Positions 8,735 through 17,799 are shown, counted from the first letter of the stretch. The stretch: DNA of 64,000 bases from Fluviicola taffensis DSM 16823 (GCF_000194605.1 NC_015321.1:3968001-4032000); one strand, 5' to 3'. The notes: generated by a model not told the origin, from the letters alone. Program-made: numbers and translations.

Positions 8735-9838
8735 ATGAATAAATCCAAATCCTATCTACTCATTTTGACTTTGCTTTCTTTTTTCAGCTCTGACTATATA
8801 TTTGCTCAAACAACTAATTTAATTTCAAACTCAGGCTTTGAATTATTCAAAAAACTTCCCACTGATGTTGCGCAAGCCAAAGACTGCATGATTTCTTGGG
8901 TAATTCCAAATGATGTTGGAAAGGGAGAATACTATCATCAGCAATGTTCTACGAAAAAAGCAGGAACACAAAAGAACCACTTCGGTGAACAAAATCCACA
9001 TTCCGGACAAGCATATGTAGGATTATGCATTGCCAAAAATTTTCGTGAATACCTCCAAACTGAATTAAAGTCTTCCTTAATAAAGGGAGAAAAGTATACT
9101 GTTAAATTGTATATCAGCTGTGCTGATAAAGGATGGTTAAGCACTGTAAGTGAATTTAACATCTTATTTTCTAAGGGCTCATTTTCGATTCCTGAAAATG
9201 AAAATTTACAGGTTGCGCCTGAAATAAAATTTACGGGTGATTTCAGCCACAAAAAAGATTGGATAGAGCTTTCCACCACTTACACTGCAAATGGTACAGA
9301 GAAGTTCATGACTTTTGGTTCTTTTGTGTATAAAGATAAGGGCGAGATACATGGGGAAATTAACGGTGCTTTCAAATATGCTCATTATTATGTTGACGAC
9401 ATTTTTATTGGTTTGGAAGAGAACAAAAAGCCACCTGTTCAAGATAGTATTCATGAAAAAGCAAACACTGTTGATACATCAATAAATTTAACAGTAGGAG
9501 ATGTATATGTTTTGCATAACCTTCAATTTGAATCTGGAAAATCCATTCTATTACCCAATGAATACCCCGAACTGGAGAATTTTATTCGCCACGTTGAAAA
9601 GTATCCGAACCAGACACTTTTGGTAACTGGCCATACAGATAATGTTGGAAATAAGGGAGATAACAAGATGCTTTCATTAGAAAGGGCAAATGCCATCAAA
9701 CAATACCTGGTTGCAAAAGGAATAAACAAAAACAAGATCGTCATTGAAGGAAAAGGAGATGAAATCCCGTTAGATTCGAATGAAACGGAAGAAGGTCGAA
9801 AAAAGAATCGACGTGTTGAAATTTCAATCATAAAATAA
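8735..9838 (+). CDS. OmpA-family outer-membrane protein
   Basis: 367 residues: signal peptide to about 24 (IFAQ), an N-terminal domain of about 200 residues beginning TNLISNSGFELF (the NxGFE opening typical of carbohydrate-binding-like jelly-roll domains in Bacteroidota), and a C-terminal OmpA domain (about 255-367) with LTVGDVYVLHNLQFESGKS, VTGHTDNVGNKGDN, LSLERANAIKQYLV and GRKKNRRVEISI. The OmpA domain binds peptidoglycan non-covalently, so the protein probably ties an N-terminal binding module to the cell wall. Monocistronic, with its own promoter box. Confidence 0.88.
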   Translation: MNKSKSYLLILTLLSFFSSDYIFAQTTNLISNSGFELFKKLPTDVAQAKDCMISWVIPNDVGKGEYYHQQCSTKKAGTQKNHFGEQNPHSGQAYVGLCIAKNFREYLQTELKSSLIKGEKYTVKLYISCADKGWLSTVSEFNILFSKGSFSIPENENLQVAPEIKFTGDFSHKKDWIELSTTYTANGTEKFMTFGSFVYKDKGEIHGEINGAFKYAHYYVDDIFIGLEENKKPPVQDSIHEKANTVDTSINLTVGDVYVLHNLQFESGKSILLPNEYPELENFIRHVEKYPNQTLLVTGHTDNVGNKGDNKMLSLERANAIKQYLVAKGINKNKIVIEGKGDEIPLDSNETEEGRKKNRRVEISIIK

Positions 9839-10028
9839 GAGGTTTTCCACTTTTTAGATAGAAGAACTCCCCTATTCTATTTTTTAAGAATTTTAAGCCC
9901 GCGTGACTTTTAGTGGGTACGTTTTGGTAGTAAGTTGATCCAAACATTTTTTTTAATTTTCTTTCTCTTCCCCATCTTGTTTCCAACACAAAACTTCCTT
10001 ATCTTAGATCATTAACAACGAATTCTAC

Positions 10029-10484
10029 ATGAAAAAACTCAGTTATACCCAAGAAATATCAGCTTCCCCTGAACGCGTTTACGATTTAATGCTCGGTCTC
10101 AGTGACAAGCGTACTTACGAGCAATGGTGTGCCACTTTTAACCCTACTTCTACCTGGGAAGGTGGCTGGAACACTGGCGACAAGATCTTGTTCATCGGGA
10201 TATCTGAAGATGGCAGCAAGGGAGGAATGGTTGCCCGAATTGCAGAAAATGATCCGGGAAAATATGTGTCCATCGAGCACTGTGGAATTATGGAAAACGG
10301 CGTAGAAATAACGGAAGGTGAAAAAGTAGACAGTTGGAAAGGAGCTCATGAAAATTATCGGTTTGAGGCTACTGCCAACGGAACGCGTGTAACAGCTGAA
10401 GTAGATACGGTGGATGAGTACGCTTCCTATTTCGACGAGACCTGGCCGAAAGCCTTGGATGAATTGAAGAAGATTTGTGAGTAG
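10029..10484 (+). CDS. SRPBCC (START/Bet v1-like) domain protein
   Basis: 151 residues, cytoplasmic. It opens with YTQEISASPERVYDLMLGL, the usual first strand and helix of the SRPBCC helix-grip fold; TWEGGWNTGDKILFIG and HENYRFEATANGTRVTAEVD are the antiparallel sheet, and the end (FDETWPKALDELKKICE) is the long closing helix. Such proteins bind hydrophobic ligands or partners; the exact role is unknown. A strong hairpin terminator follows. Confidence 0.85.
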   Translation: MKKLSYTQEISASPERVYDLMLGLSDKRTYEQWCATFNPTSTWEGGWNTGDKILFIGISEDGSKGGMVARIAENDPGKYVSIEHCGIMENGVEITEGEKVDSWKGAHENYRFEATANGTRVTAEVDTVDEYASYFDETWPKALDELKKICE

Positions 10485-10512
10485 TAGTTTACTGACTGTT
10501 TTTCGATATAAC

Positions 10513-10548
10513 AACAAAGCTCCGACATGTTACGATCGGAGCTTTGTT
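10513..10548. terminator. strong bidirectional hairpin
   Basis: Perfect 13-bp inverted repeat AACAAAGCTCCGA / TCGGAGCTTTGTT around a 10-nt loop, about 30 bp after the stop of the SRPBCC gene and before the converging M56 gene. The T tract on the plus strand is short. Confidence 0.8.
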
Positions 10549-10629
10549 TACAAGTAAGGTGTTCGCGCTAGCGATCTACTTTACTTCATCTTTAACTAAC
10601 TGATGTCTAAACTGTACTTAAGACATTCT

Positions 10630-12531
10630 TTAATGCACATCAATGTTGTGTAAGATGCGCATGCCCGGTTTGATGTGTTTTTTCACTTCTCTGAAAAGTG
10701 ATTCAGATTGTGTTTTTCCGTTAATTATTAAGATTTTCTCATTCAATTCGAAGGAGTGAATTTCGCCCTTGTAACCTGCTTTTTTTAGATCATCGATAAC
10801 AATTTGGGTGATGTCTTTGTCAGGAGCTAATCTCATCTCTTTTTCCTGCTGTTTCAATTTTGCATCAATCTTGCGCGATTGTTCATCGATTTTGCGTGAC
10901 TGCTCGTCAATTTTTCGTGCTTCGATATCGATTTTATCTGATTCCACCTGAATCTTAGCCTGTTCTTCTTCGATACGGCGCTGTGCGTCATCGTGTTTTT
11001 TCCAGTTAATCTTCCCGTCTTTTTTTTGAGTTTCGGCTTCGAGTATCTTCACCTGCTTGTCAATAACTGCTACATGTTTATCAATAACTGCTGAATGCTT
11101 GTCAATGATTGCCGAGTGTGAGTTTATGATTTTGGATGCTTCATCAATGATGCGTTGCTCTTCTGTGAGATCAACTTCTGGATAATCACCAGCTGTATAT
11201 CCATCAATTTCTGAAGAAGCAATGGCGGCTTCATACCCGTTAATCAACTGCTTGATTTGAGGAAGGTACTTCTCACGGTTTTTTCTGGTAATCAGTTCAC
11301 CGTCGACCTTCAAATTTTCCAGATTCTCCGGAATCTGATACAGAACCCCATCTTTCTTAAAAATGTATACGTATGATTTCTTGTTTTTTGCCTCATCCAC
11401 ATACCGGATTGCAGTTCCTTCTGGAATATCCTTCGGATTGTATTTTTCGTTACTCAGGGCATCCGATGCAGGCAATTTAATTTCTTGTGCAGATGAAGAA
11501 TTCACGTTCAAAACAACTAGAAATAGAACCACACTCATCGCGACACAAGCCGACAGAAAGTACTTTTCCCGAACGCTGAGCATCTTGTTACTGTTGAAAA
11601 GAATCCGTTTTGCGCGGTCTGCTAGCTTCATTTTCTGATCACCGAATTGCAGGGCGAACCGCTGTGTATTCATGTTGTATTCCTGGAAGGAAATCAGGGC
11701 ATTTACAAATTCCTTTTTATTGTTTGTCACACTGATTGCTAAATCATCGCAGCAATTTTCACGTTCGTCTTTCAACAAGGAGGAAATCCACAAAATACCA
11801 GGATTAAAGAAAAATAAGATTTCAATGAATGTTTGCATGAGGTTAACGGCATAATCACTCCGACGAATGTGTGCAAGCTCGTGCAGCAAAATAGCCTCTA
11901 CCTGGTCTTGGGGGATATTGTTCAATAATCCGACTGGTACCAGAACAACTGGTTTGAAAAATCCTGTTACCGATGGAATCGTCACTAATTTGGATTCCAA
12001 TAATTGAACATTGCGTTTGATGCGGAGTGAAACTTGAAGTTCTGATACGCGTTTCCGCCACATTTCTGGTGGAGCAATCGTTTGATAATTTCGTGCACGG
12101 TAAACTTGCCGTAAATCGCCCGTCATTCGGATGCATTTGAACATGAAAACGACAAACCAACTGAAAACGATCCATGAACCAAACTTACTTATGAATGTGG
12201 AGATTAGTGAAAGAGGAGTACTCGCCTCTTCAGTGGTTACTGCTCCAGAAAATGAAACAAGATGTTCTGTTTTAAAATTACTTTTCACCAATTTATCCGC
12301 TTGTAAAACGAATGTTTGCGTTTCGAATTCATTGTAGAAAATGAAACCGATTGTCACTAAAAATACAATACTCAATCCTGCGAGCAAATTGTACCGTATT
12401 GCCGACGTTGCTTTTTTTGTAAGCAAAAGTGTAAGTCCTGCCAGTAAGGCCGCTGCGAGTCCCAGCCAAAGCGAATGGATGATTGTCCAGCTGACTGCTT
12501 TGATAATTGAGTCGTTCACTAAAAAATTCAT
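10630..12531 (-). CDS. BlaR1-like M56-family membrane metallopeptidase sensor
   Basis: 633 residues. Membrane helices at about 14-38, 47-66, 113-132 and 328-347 surround the zinc peptidase motif HELAH (217-221) and the downstream ENCCDDLA glutamate region. Family role: the BlaR1/MecR1-type protease relays an extracellular signal by cleaving its partner repressor, encoded just upstream. The outer part (about 350-633) has no penicillin-binding domain. It contains an Ile/Asp/Lys-rich heptad-like stretch (IIDKHSAVIDKHVAVIDKQV) and DEQSRKIDEQSRKID repeats, probably a coiled coil. The signal sensed is therefore probably not a beta-lactam (inference). Confidence 0.9.
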   Translation of the reverse strand: MNFLVNDSIIKAVSWTIIHSLWLGLAAALLAGLTLLLTKKATSAIRYNLLAGLSIVFLVTIGFIFYNEFETQTFVLQADKLVKSNFKTEHLVSFSGAVTTEEASTPLSLISTFISKFGSWIVFSWFVVFMFKCIRMTGDLRQVYRARNYQTIAPPEMWRKRVSELQVSLRIKRNVQLLESKLVTIPSVTGFFKPVVLVPVGLLNNIPQDQVEAILLHELAHIRRSDYAVNLMQTFIEILFFFNPGILWISSLLKDERENCCDDLAISVTNNKKEFVNALISFQEYNMNTQRFALQFGDQKMKLADRAKRILFNSNKMLSVREKYFLSACVAMSVVLFLVVLNVNSSSAQEIKLPASDALSNEKYNPKDIPEGTAIRYVDEAKNKKSYVYIFKKDGVLYQIPENLENLKVDGELITRKNREKYLPQIKQLINGYEAAIASSEIDGYTAGDYPEVDLTEEQRIIDEASKIINSHSAIIDKHSAVIDKHVAVIDKQVKILEAETQKKDGKINWKKHDDAQRRIEEEQAKIQVESDKIDIEARKIDEQSRKIDEQSRKIDAKLKQQEKEMRLAPDKDITQIVIDDLKKAGYKGEIHSFELNEKILIINGKTQSESLFREVKKHIKPGMRILHNIDVH

Positions 12532-12552
12532 AGTATCGAGTTTAAAAGGTTT

Positions 12553-12954
12553 TTATTTCTTGTCCAGTTGGTCCAACATAGCGCGAATTGCATCCAATTC
12601 TTCCGGTGAAGTTTTTTTGTTGCCTAACAACTGCATCATGAGGTTGGTACTTGAACCGTTGAACATTGTATCGATGAACTTGTCCAATAAAACAGTTTTC
12701 GTCTGATTTTCTTCGATTGCTGGGCTGTAAATGTGCTTCATACTCGATGCGTCCCGCAATAACATTTCTTTCTCAGTCATGATTTGCATGAGCTTCAATG
12801 TGGAAGTATATTGTACGGCACGTTTCTGTTCGTTCAGATAATCATTTACGAAACGAACAGTTGAAGGACCGTTTTTCCAAAGAACCTGCAAAATCTCCAA
12901 TTCTGATTTTGTCGGTTCCGATTGCGAATTATTTCCAGAGTTATTTGCTTTCAT
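12553..12954 (-). CDS. BlaI/MecI/CopY-family transcriptional repressor
   Basis: 133 residues with the family's winged-helix N-terminus (PTKSELEILQVLWKNGPSTV, then RAVQYTSTLKLMQIMTEKEM) and a C-terminal dimerisation helix pair. It should bind a palindrome as a dimer and be inactivated by proteolysis triggered by the adjacent M56 sensor, 21 bp downstream in the same operon. The promoter contains a perfect 12-bp palindrome between its -33 and -7 elements, a good candidate for autorepression. The -7 box ends 4 nt before the ATG. Confidence 0.92.
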   Translation of the reverse strand: MKANNSGNNSQSEPTKSELEILQVLWKNGPSTVRFVNDYLNEQKRAVQYTSTLKLMQIMTEKEMLLRDASSMKHIYSPAIEENQTKTVLLDKFIDTMFNGSSTNLMMQLLGNKKTSPEELDAIRAMLDQLDKK

Positions 12955-12958
12955 TTTT

Positions 12959-12988
12959 CAAAGGTAGGAAATTTTTCGTACGAAACAA
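12959..12988 (-). promoter_or_regulatory. promoter of the blaI-M56 operon with embedded palindrome
   Basis: On the minus strand: -33 TTG (12988-12986), a 19-nt spacer, -7 box TACCTTTG (12966-12959), then 4 nt to the ATG. The spacer contains the perfect palindrome TTTCGTACGAAA (12974-12985), where a bound dimer would block RNA polymerase. Spacing and box fit the Bacteroidota sigma-A consensus. Confidence 0.7.
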
Positions 12989-13092
12989 GTGATAGGTTTG
13001 TTTTAACAAAAAAAAGAGCGCTTTTGTTCTTCTGTGCTGCTGATTAATCTGCCGAATAACAAGGATGATTCTGCTTCAGAAGTAATATTTAT

Positions 13093-13272
13093 ATGGAGGT
13101 AATTGGGAACAATAAAACTTTGAAGCAGGTGCTTTCAATATCGTTCAATGTAGCTTCTGAGCTTATTTTTGGAAGAACAGCTGCACTGTCAACCTATCGC
13201 AAATCCATGACAGGACATTTTAATCAACAACTAAAGTCCAATTTACTTTATGACTTTCTACGATCTTTGTGA
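13093..13272 (+). CDS. possible small ORF, 59 aa (doubtful)
   Basis: An ATG-started frame (MEVIGNNKTLKQVLSISFNV at the start) runs through most of the gap between the blaI-like gene and the next lipoprotein gene and overlaps the latter's 3' end by 53 bp on the opposite strand. I recognise no family, signal peptide or promoter. It is the only open frame of any length here, but could be chance. Confidence 0.15.
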   Translation: MEVIGNNKTLKQVLSISFNVASELIFGRTAALSTYRKSMTGHFNQQLKSNLLYDFLRSL

Positions 13273-13663
13273 AAATTGCGGAAGTCCCTCTATTTTTAGC
13301 CAAGATAACAGTGTCAGATCCTTTAATGATTTCCAAACGCTTAAACAATACGAAATCAGAAATCCGATCAAGATCTTCGTTCATTGTATTGACAAGATAA
13401 CATAGTCTGCCCGGGGCAATCACAAAAGAATGCACTTTAGTTATGCTGTCATATTTTTCCTCAAATCGACCATGACCGGTGGGTCCAACACCAGGGCCAC
13501 CATCAAAACGAAGACTATCATCATGTTCCAATAAGATGTAATTTACATGAAGAGTGTCTGAACTATTGTTCTGAATTTGAACATGAAAGAAATTCGAATC
13601 ACACGAAGTGAAAAACATAGCGCTCAGTAGAAGAATGAAGGTTATCGTTGGTTTTAGCATCAT
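13220..13663 (-). CDS. hypothetical lipoprotein
   Basis: 147 residues. The N-terminus has a lipoprotein signal (ILLLSAMFFTSC), with the lipobox cysteine at about 21. The rest is beta-rich (FHVQIQNNSSDTLHVNYILL, RLEIIKGSDTVILAKN) and resembles no family I can name. Start may be the first or second of two adjacent ATG codons. Function unknown. Confidence 0.7.
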   Translation of the reverse strand: MMLKPTITFILLLSAMFFTSCDSNFFHVQIQNNSSDTLHVNYILLEHDDSLRFDGGPGVGPTGHGRFEEKYDSITKVHSFVIAPGRLCYLVNTMNEDLDRISDFVLFKRLEIIKGSDTVILAKNRGTSAIFTKIVESHKVNWTLVVD

Positions 13664-13790
13664 CTTATGTATTTGATAGGGATTCTAATCCCATGTTTCT
13701 GAATGGAGTTGGAAATATAAGGAAACAATAAAACTTTTTCGCCCTTTTGAAATGAAATAAAACAGTGTCTCCTCTCCTGCCAGAATTTTC

Positions 13791-14063
13791 TCAATTCATC
13801 AAAGCCGATTTCACCTCTCGCGGATCTTTCGGCGGATTTTTCGATCTTCTTTTTGGATTGTAAAACTCATCCAGCTTTTGATAAAGCTCCGGGTGTTCCA
13901 GTTTCATTTTTTCCGGACTTTCGAAAAAGAATTCAGTGACTACTGCCAAAAACTCGGCATGATTGGTCGATCCGTATTCGCGGATACTGGAATTCCCAGT
14001 ATGCATAGCTTTCATTTTAGTATGGATAATCTGCAACCAAGGATTGATGTCGATTTCCTTCAT
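13791..14063 (-). pseudogene. C-terminal fragment of M90 (MtfA-like) zinc peptidase
   Basis: 90 residues. The core NHAEFLAVVTEFFFESPEKM followed by LEHPELYQKLDEFYNP is the conserved C-terminal part of M90/MtfA-type zinc-dependent peptidases, which are normally about 250-270 residues. The N-terminal two thirds, including the HExxH zinc motif, are missing, and the roughly 200 bp upstream do not encode them in any frame. A frame starts at an ATG, so a short protein could be made, but it cannot be a peptidase. Most likely a deletion remnant. Confidence 0.65.
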
Positions 14064-14112
14064 GATTTTTTTATTATTACTAAGTAATAGAGCTGTTTTT
14101 TGTATTCTGATC

Positions 14113-14175
14113 TTATCGGTCTGAAAAACTGATTGTAGTTAGGAAAACTACTACTGCCATTATTGATTTTTTCAT
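14113..14175 (-). pseudogene. orphan signal-peptide-like remnant (20 codons)
   Basis: ATG at 14175 begins MKKSIMAVVVFLTTISFSDR and then meets a stop. It has the charged start and hydrophobic core of a signal peptide but no mature protein. It sits just upstream of the M90 fragment, itself truncated, so this looks like a deletion scar joining two unrelated gene ends. A chance frame is possible. Confidence 0.35.
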
Positions 14176-14272
14176 GTTTACTTTTATTAAATTCTTAAAA
14201 TGGAAAAAACAAAATATAGATTAATAATTTTCACATTAAAAAAAATCGATAAGATTAGTCTCTCCAAGGCTC

Positions 14273-14785
14273 TTATTCTGCCACCTTCGCACTAATTAAC
14301 TGAACCTGAAAAGTTGAATAAGCTTGAGGGTATGATTCAATTTTGAAAGAAAAGCTAATGGATGAATTGGGCTCTAGGTATTCGTAAATGGTATACGTTT
14401 TTTCTTCAATCAGTGAATTCGTTCTGGAGTAAAAAAGGATTTTTATTTTCGCGTCTTTAAACTGTCCTAATGTAGCCTTATTATGTATGTTTCCAGTAAA
14501 AATTGCCCCATCAGGTTCATATTCCGCATCTCGAAAAAGTCCCTCGCTTCTTGTTTGGATTGTTTGCTCACTCATTTTCACATCTTCACATGACAGATAT
14601 TCTAAGGGGGAATTTTCTTCAGATGCTTTCAATTCTGCTCTTAGTTCTTCAGGACTTTTTTCTATTTCAGACGCTGGAGATTTTTTTTCGATCTGATTAC
14701 TGGAATTAGTGTCTTGAGAACTGTTTTCGCAATTCGTAAGTGTGAAAAGAATTGTGATTAGGAATAAATGAATGAATAGTTTCAT
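14273..14785 (-). CDS. hypothetical lipoprotein
   Basis: 170 residues with a lipoprotein signal (LFLITILFTLTNC; Cys at about 19), then a low-complexity Ser/Asn/Glu/Lys linker (20-60) and a beta-rich domain of about 100 residues (FTGNIHNKATLGQFKDAKIK, then YEYLEPNSSISFSFKIES). That pattern recalls FxLYD-type domains that follow a conserved residual-charge layout, but I cannot assign it firmly. Probably a periplasmic or surface-anchored protein of unknown function. Confidence 0.65.
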   Translation of the reverse strand: MKLFIHLFLITILFTLTNCENSSQDTNSSNQIEKKSPASEIEKSPEELRAELKASEENSPLEYLSCEDVKMSEQTIQTRSEGLFRDAEYEPDGAIFTGNIHNKATLGQFKDAKIKILFYSRTNSLIEEKTYTIYEYLEPNSSISFSFKIESYPQAYSTFQVQLISAKVAE

Positions 14786-14868
14786 GTGTCGGCAACAATT
14801 TAGGATCCGAATGTAAGTATTAGATTTTCAAATTGCAAACGGGATCATGTCAGGTAAATATCGAAATA

Positions 14869-15222
14869 TCAGAACCCGACCGAAAAATCACTCATTAAGA
14901 ACAGAAAAATGCTTAACATCAAATCGAGAGACGCTAGAAAAAGAAAAAAGACAAATAAATTTGATTTGTACCGAATTTTATCTTTTCGGAAAATCCAGTA
15001 ATAGATACTAATCACGAGTATATTTAATACGCTTGGTCCATACATGAATACAGCTTGTTGCAGACTTCCTTCTGGAACATTTTCAATCCCCAATCCAGAA
15101 AGTATGTTTGTACCAAAAAACAAATCACAAGCACAAACGATTCTTAAGAAAAAGGATAAGAGAATCATTAAAATCAAGACAATAAACATACTTTTCATTA
15201 TCTTAAAAATACTGAATATCAA
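14869..15222 (-). CDS. small hypothetical membrane protein
   Basis: 117 residues (109 if the ATG at 15198 is used), with three hydrophobic helices at about 10-30, 58-77 and 88-110. The loop between the first two (FFGTNILSGLGIENVPEGSL) is probably outside. No family recognised. A near-consensus -7 box (TATTTTTA) lies 5 nt before the ATG at 15198, which favours the shorter form slightly. Confidence 0.6.
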   Translation of the reverse strand: MIFSIFKIMKSMFIVLILMILLSFFLRIVCACDLFFGTNILSGLGIENVPEGSLQQAVFMYGPSVLNILVISIYYWIFRKDKIRYKSNLFVFFLFLASLDLMLSIFLFLMSDFSVGF

Positions 15223-15248
15223 TTAATTAGATGGATAAATATTCGTAA

Positions 15249-15830
15249 TTATTTCTTATACTGCTTCATGGTATAATCGTAATTAAAGAACATATCGTAA
15301 TAAACTTTAATATTATCGGGAACTGAATTGCTGTCGAAATCAAAGTCAATGTAAAATGATCCTGCAGAAACATTCTTGAAGACTTGAGTCAAATCTTCAG
15401 TGGAAATAGTGTAAGTGATTTTAGTACTACTACAGTTACTGAATGTCGCAATCGTTGTTTCCGTATTCATGTCTTTAAACACAATTTTTGAATTCGTTAA
15501 ATGATCTTGCATAAACGATCCTTGCGTTACAATATTTACAACAGCTGTACTTGCTTTGATATTAGAAATTTGAATTTCATTAAATTTAACTGGTTTTCCG
15601 TCGTCAGTTGTTTCATTGGCAGACTTCGCTACCTGACCCATCATTTCAATGTAAGGATCAGCTCCTTCCAAGACTATTCGGTCCATAAAAACTACAGGTC
15701 TAATCTCATGTGGATATTCATAACTGGAACGGTATGCCAAACCTGAACTTCCACCTTGGGTCATTTCTTTCTTTTTACAAGAAAACAAGCTTACTGCGAG
15801 GATTAAAAAAGTAGCTACATGTAGTTTCAT
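15249..15830 (-). CDS. hypothetical lipoprotein
   Basis: 193 residues from ATG at 15830, which begins a lipoprotein signal (MKLHVATFLILAVSLFSCKK). An in-frame extension to 16142 exists but would run through the divergent gene and lacks a signal peptide, so I reject it. The mature protein is beta-rich (KFNEIQISNIKASTAVVNIV, FYIDFDFDSNSVPDNIKVYY) and matches no family I know. Confidence 0.75.
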   Translation of the reverse strand: MKLHVATFLILAVSLFSCKKKEMTQGGSSGLAYRSSYEYPHEIRPVVFMDRIVLEGADPYIEMMGQVAKSANETTDDGKPVKFNEIQISNIKASTAVVNIVTQGSFMQDHLTNSKIVFKDMNTETTIATFSNCSSTKITYTISTEDLTQVFKNVSAGSFYIDFDFDSNSVPDNIKVYYDMFFNYDYTMKQYKK

Positions 15831-15944
15831 AGGATGAAAATTAAATTTGGAAGTAAATATAATTGGTTTTCTTGGAAGAAGAAATTTTGGCATTGAAAAA
15901 CAAGTGTAACTTAACCTTTCTGCAAAGTAATTATCTTTAGACCT

Positions 15945-17750
15945 ATGAAAAAAACATCCTTTCTCCTTCACTTTATATTCTTCTTTGCCTCCCTTCCTCT
16001 TTTCGCTCAGGTGGAATACGAAGTGATTGAAGCGCCAAGAACTGAAGTAATAGAAACAAAGGAAGAAGAGCGAGAAGTTTATATCTCGGATGGTACTTAT
16101 GTCAAATACTTGGGAAATCGTATTATTGCTTCTGGTTTTCATAAAAAGAAAGTGTTCGAGGGAGTGTATAAAGAATTTGATGCAAACGGAAAAATAGAAA
16201 CGATCCGGAATTATAAAAATGGTCTTCTGGATGGCGAAGTAATCAACTATTTCGGAGTGCTAACGCTGAAGAGGTATTATACCAATGATATTCAAACAGG
16301 TTATGAAACCAGGACTAATAGTATGGGTGAGGAAGAGTTTAAAGCAGGACCTTTTTTTGCCGGCGCTAAAAAAGAGCATGTATTTCTGTACAAGGAGCTT
16401 TTCCCCTTTAAACAGGATCAATGGATAGGAAAATTTGACACTATTTTTTTAAAATCCAATAAGGCTCCTGAAATTCACCGCTGGTATTTTCTTTTGAGCA
16501 AGGGTTCCGTAATAGATACTCTTTTTCATGGGGTCTGCAGCTTAAAAAACGCTCAATTGGCGGAATATACGGTTGGCAATATCCAGCTTTTATTGATGGA
16601 TGATGTAGTTTATCGAACACAGGATTTCGAATACCTGACTTTCGATCGTCCGAAAGAAGTGATTATTTACGAAAAAAATGGCTTCCTTCGTGCGAAAACT
16701 TTCCCTTCTTACCGATTGGAATATTACCCAAATGGAAAACTGAAAGATTCCATCACTGCTGCTGAGGCTGGTGATTATTATCATTTCCGGTTTGATGAAT
16801 CTGGCAATGAATTGTTCAAATCAAAAAAAGAGGTGTTTTCAGAGGATGAATATGGAATGAATAAAAAAATCCGTTTGACTTATGACTACCTTCGAAATAA
16901 GCAGGTTTTTTACCGGATTACGAGTGTGAATTATATACCTAAAAAAGTAAGTAGTTCAAATGATTCGATCAATGATGTGATTCAAAAAGGAGCATTTACA
17001 GATTATTACGGAACAACATACATCACTCGTCCCGATGGTGAGATCGATACTTCTTATTCAAAGGAATTGTTTGCGATCCGCTACCTTAAAAAACTTAAAC
17101 CCGGTCGGTATTATTATCTGGGCACTGCTAATGCGGGTTCTTTAGAATACCTGGACGTAAGCGAATCCGGTAATATTACAGTTGTTAGAACTTCACTTAC
17201 CAGGCTGAATGCTTTGAGCTATCGCGACGAGATGAAGATCGTATTTCAAAAGGATTCACTTTATCAGTTATATGACGGGATTAACTCTACCTCTACTACC
17301 CGGAAAGTGATATGGAGCAAAACCGGTAAGTTGTATTCCGTGGATTCCAAACGGAATGTGCTGGATTATCCCAATTTTACGACTATAGAGCAATTGATAT
17401 TTGAATCTTACAAAGATAGTATTCATCGTTTTCGGAGTATCATGCTGACGGAAAAGGAATACCAGGCTGCGTTGAAATTGAAACATATCTCCAGCATTTC
17501 CAAAAAGGATTTTATGGGTTACATGGAGGAATTGGAGGCTATTCGAATCACTGAGCGTGACTTTAAAAAGAATTATAGTTCCGATGAAGCCAAAATGATT
17601 CGACTGGAATCACGTCAACTATTTGAGCTTTTATACAAGAAAGGGTTCAATCCTTATTTTTCGGAGTCAGAATTTGGAAAGTTAATGGAAAGCTATCAGC
17701 TTACGAAGGAAGAAAAATCTTCTGTAAAGCGTACTCTACGAAATCCTTGA
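15945..17750 (+). CDS. secreted MORN/YwqK-like repeat protein
   Basis: 601 residues: signal peptide (1-21, PLFAQ), then a region with MORN-like repeats of the YwqK type (GVYKEFDANGKIETIRNYKN GLLDGEVI split over about 65-95; LEYYPNGKLKDSITAAEAG at about 260). The C-terminal half has no recognisable domain and ends in a charged helical region. YwqK-type repeats form beta-hairpin sheets; in Bacteroidota such proteins are common and mostly of unknown role. A terminator hairpin follows about 50 bp after the stop. Confidence 0.7.
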   Translation: MKKTSFLLHFIFFFASLPLFAQVEYEVIEAPRTEVIETKEEEREVYISDGTYVKYLGNRIIASGFHKKKVFEGVYKEFDANGKIETIRNYKNGLLDGEVINYFGVLTLKRYYTNDIQTGYETRTNSMGEEEFKAGPFFAGAKKEHVFLYKELFPFKQDQWIGKFDTIFLKSNKAPEIHRWYFLLSKGSVIDTLFHGVCSLKNAQLAEYTVGNIQLLLMDDVVYRTQDFEYLTFDRPKEVIIYEKNGFLRAKTFPSYRLEYYPNGKLKDSITAAEAGDYYHFRFDESGNELFKSKKEVFSEDEYGMNKKIRLTYDYLRNKQVFYRITSVNYIPKKVSSSNDSINDVIQKGAFTDYYGTTYITRPDGEIDTSYSKELFAIRYLKKLKPGRYYYLGTANAGSLEYLDVSESGNITVVRTSLTRLNALSYRDEMKIVFQKDSLYQLYDGINSTSTTRKVIWSKTGKLYSVDSKRNVLDYPNFTTIEQLIFESYKDSIHRFRSIMLTEKEYQAALKLKHISSISKKDFMGYMEELEAIRITERDFKKNYSSDEAKMIRLESRQLFELLYKKGFNPYFSESEFGKLMESYQLTKEEKSSVKRTLRNP

Positions 17751-17799
17751 ATTGGTTACTATTTTACTTCTTTTAATTTCCGAAAAATCTAAAACAAAA

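Noticed and set aside
15831-16142. N-terminal extension of the lipoprotein at 15249-15830
   Set aside because: It overlaps the 5' end of the divergent gene and lacks a signal; ATG at 15830 gives a clear lipobox.
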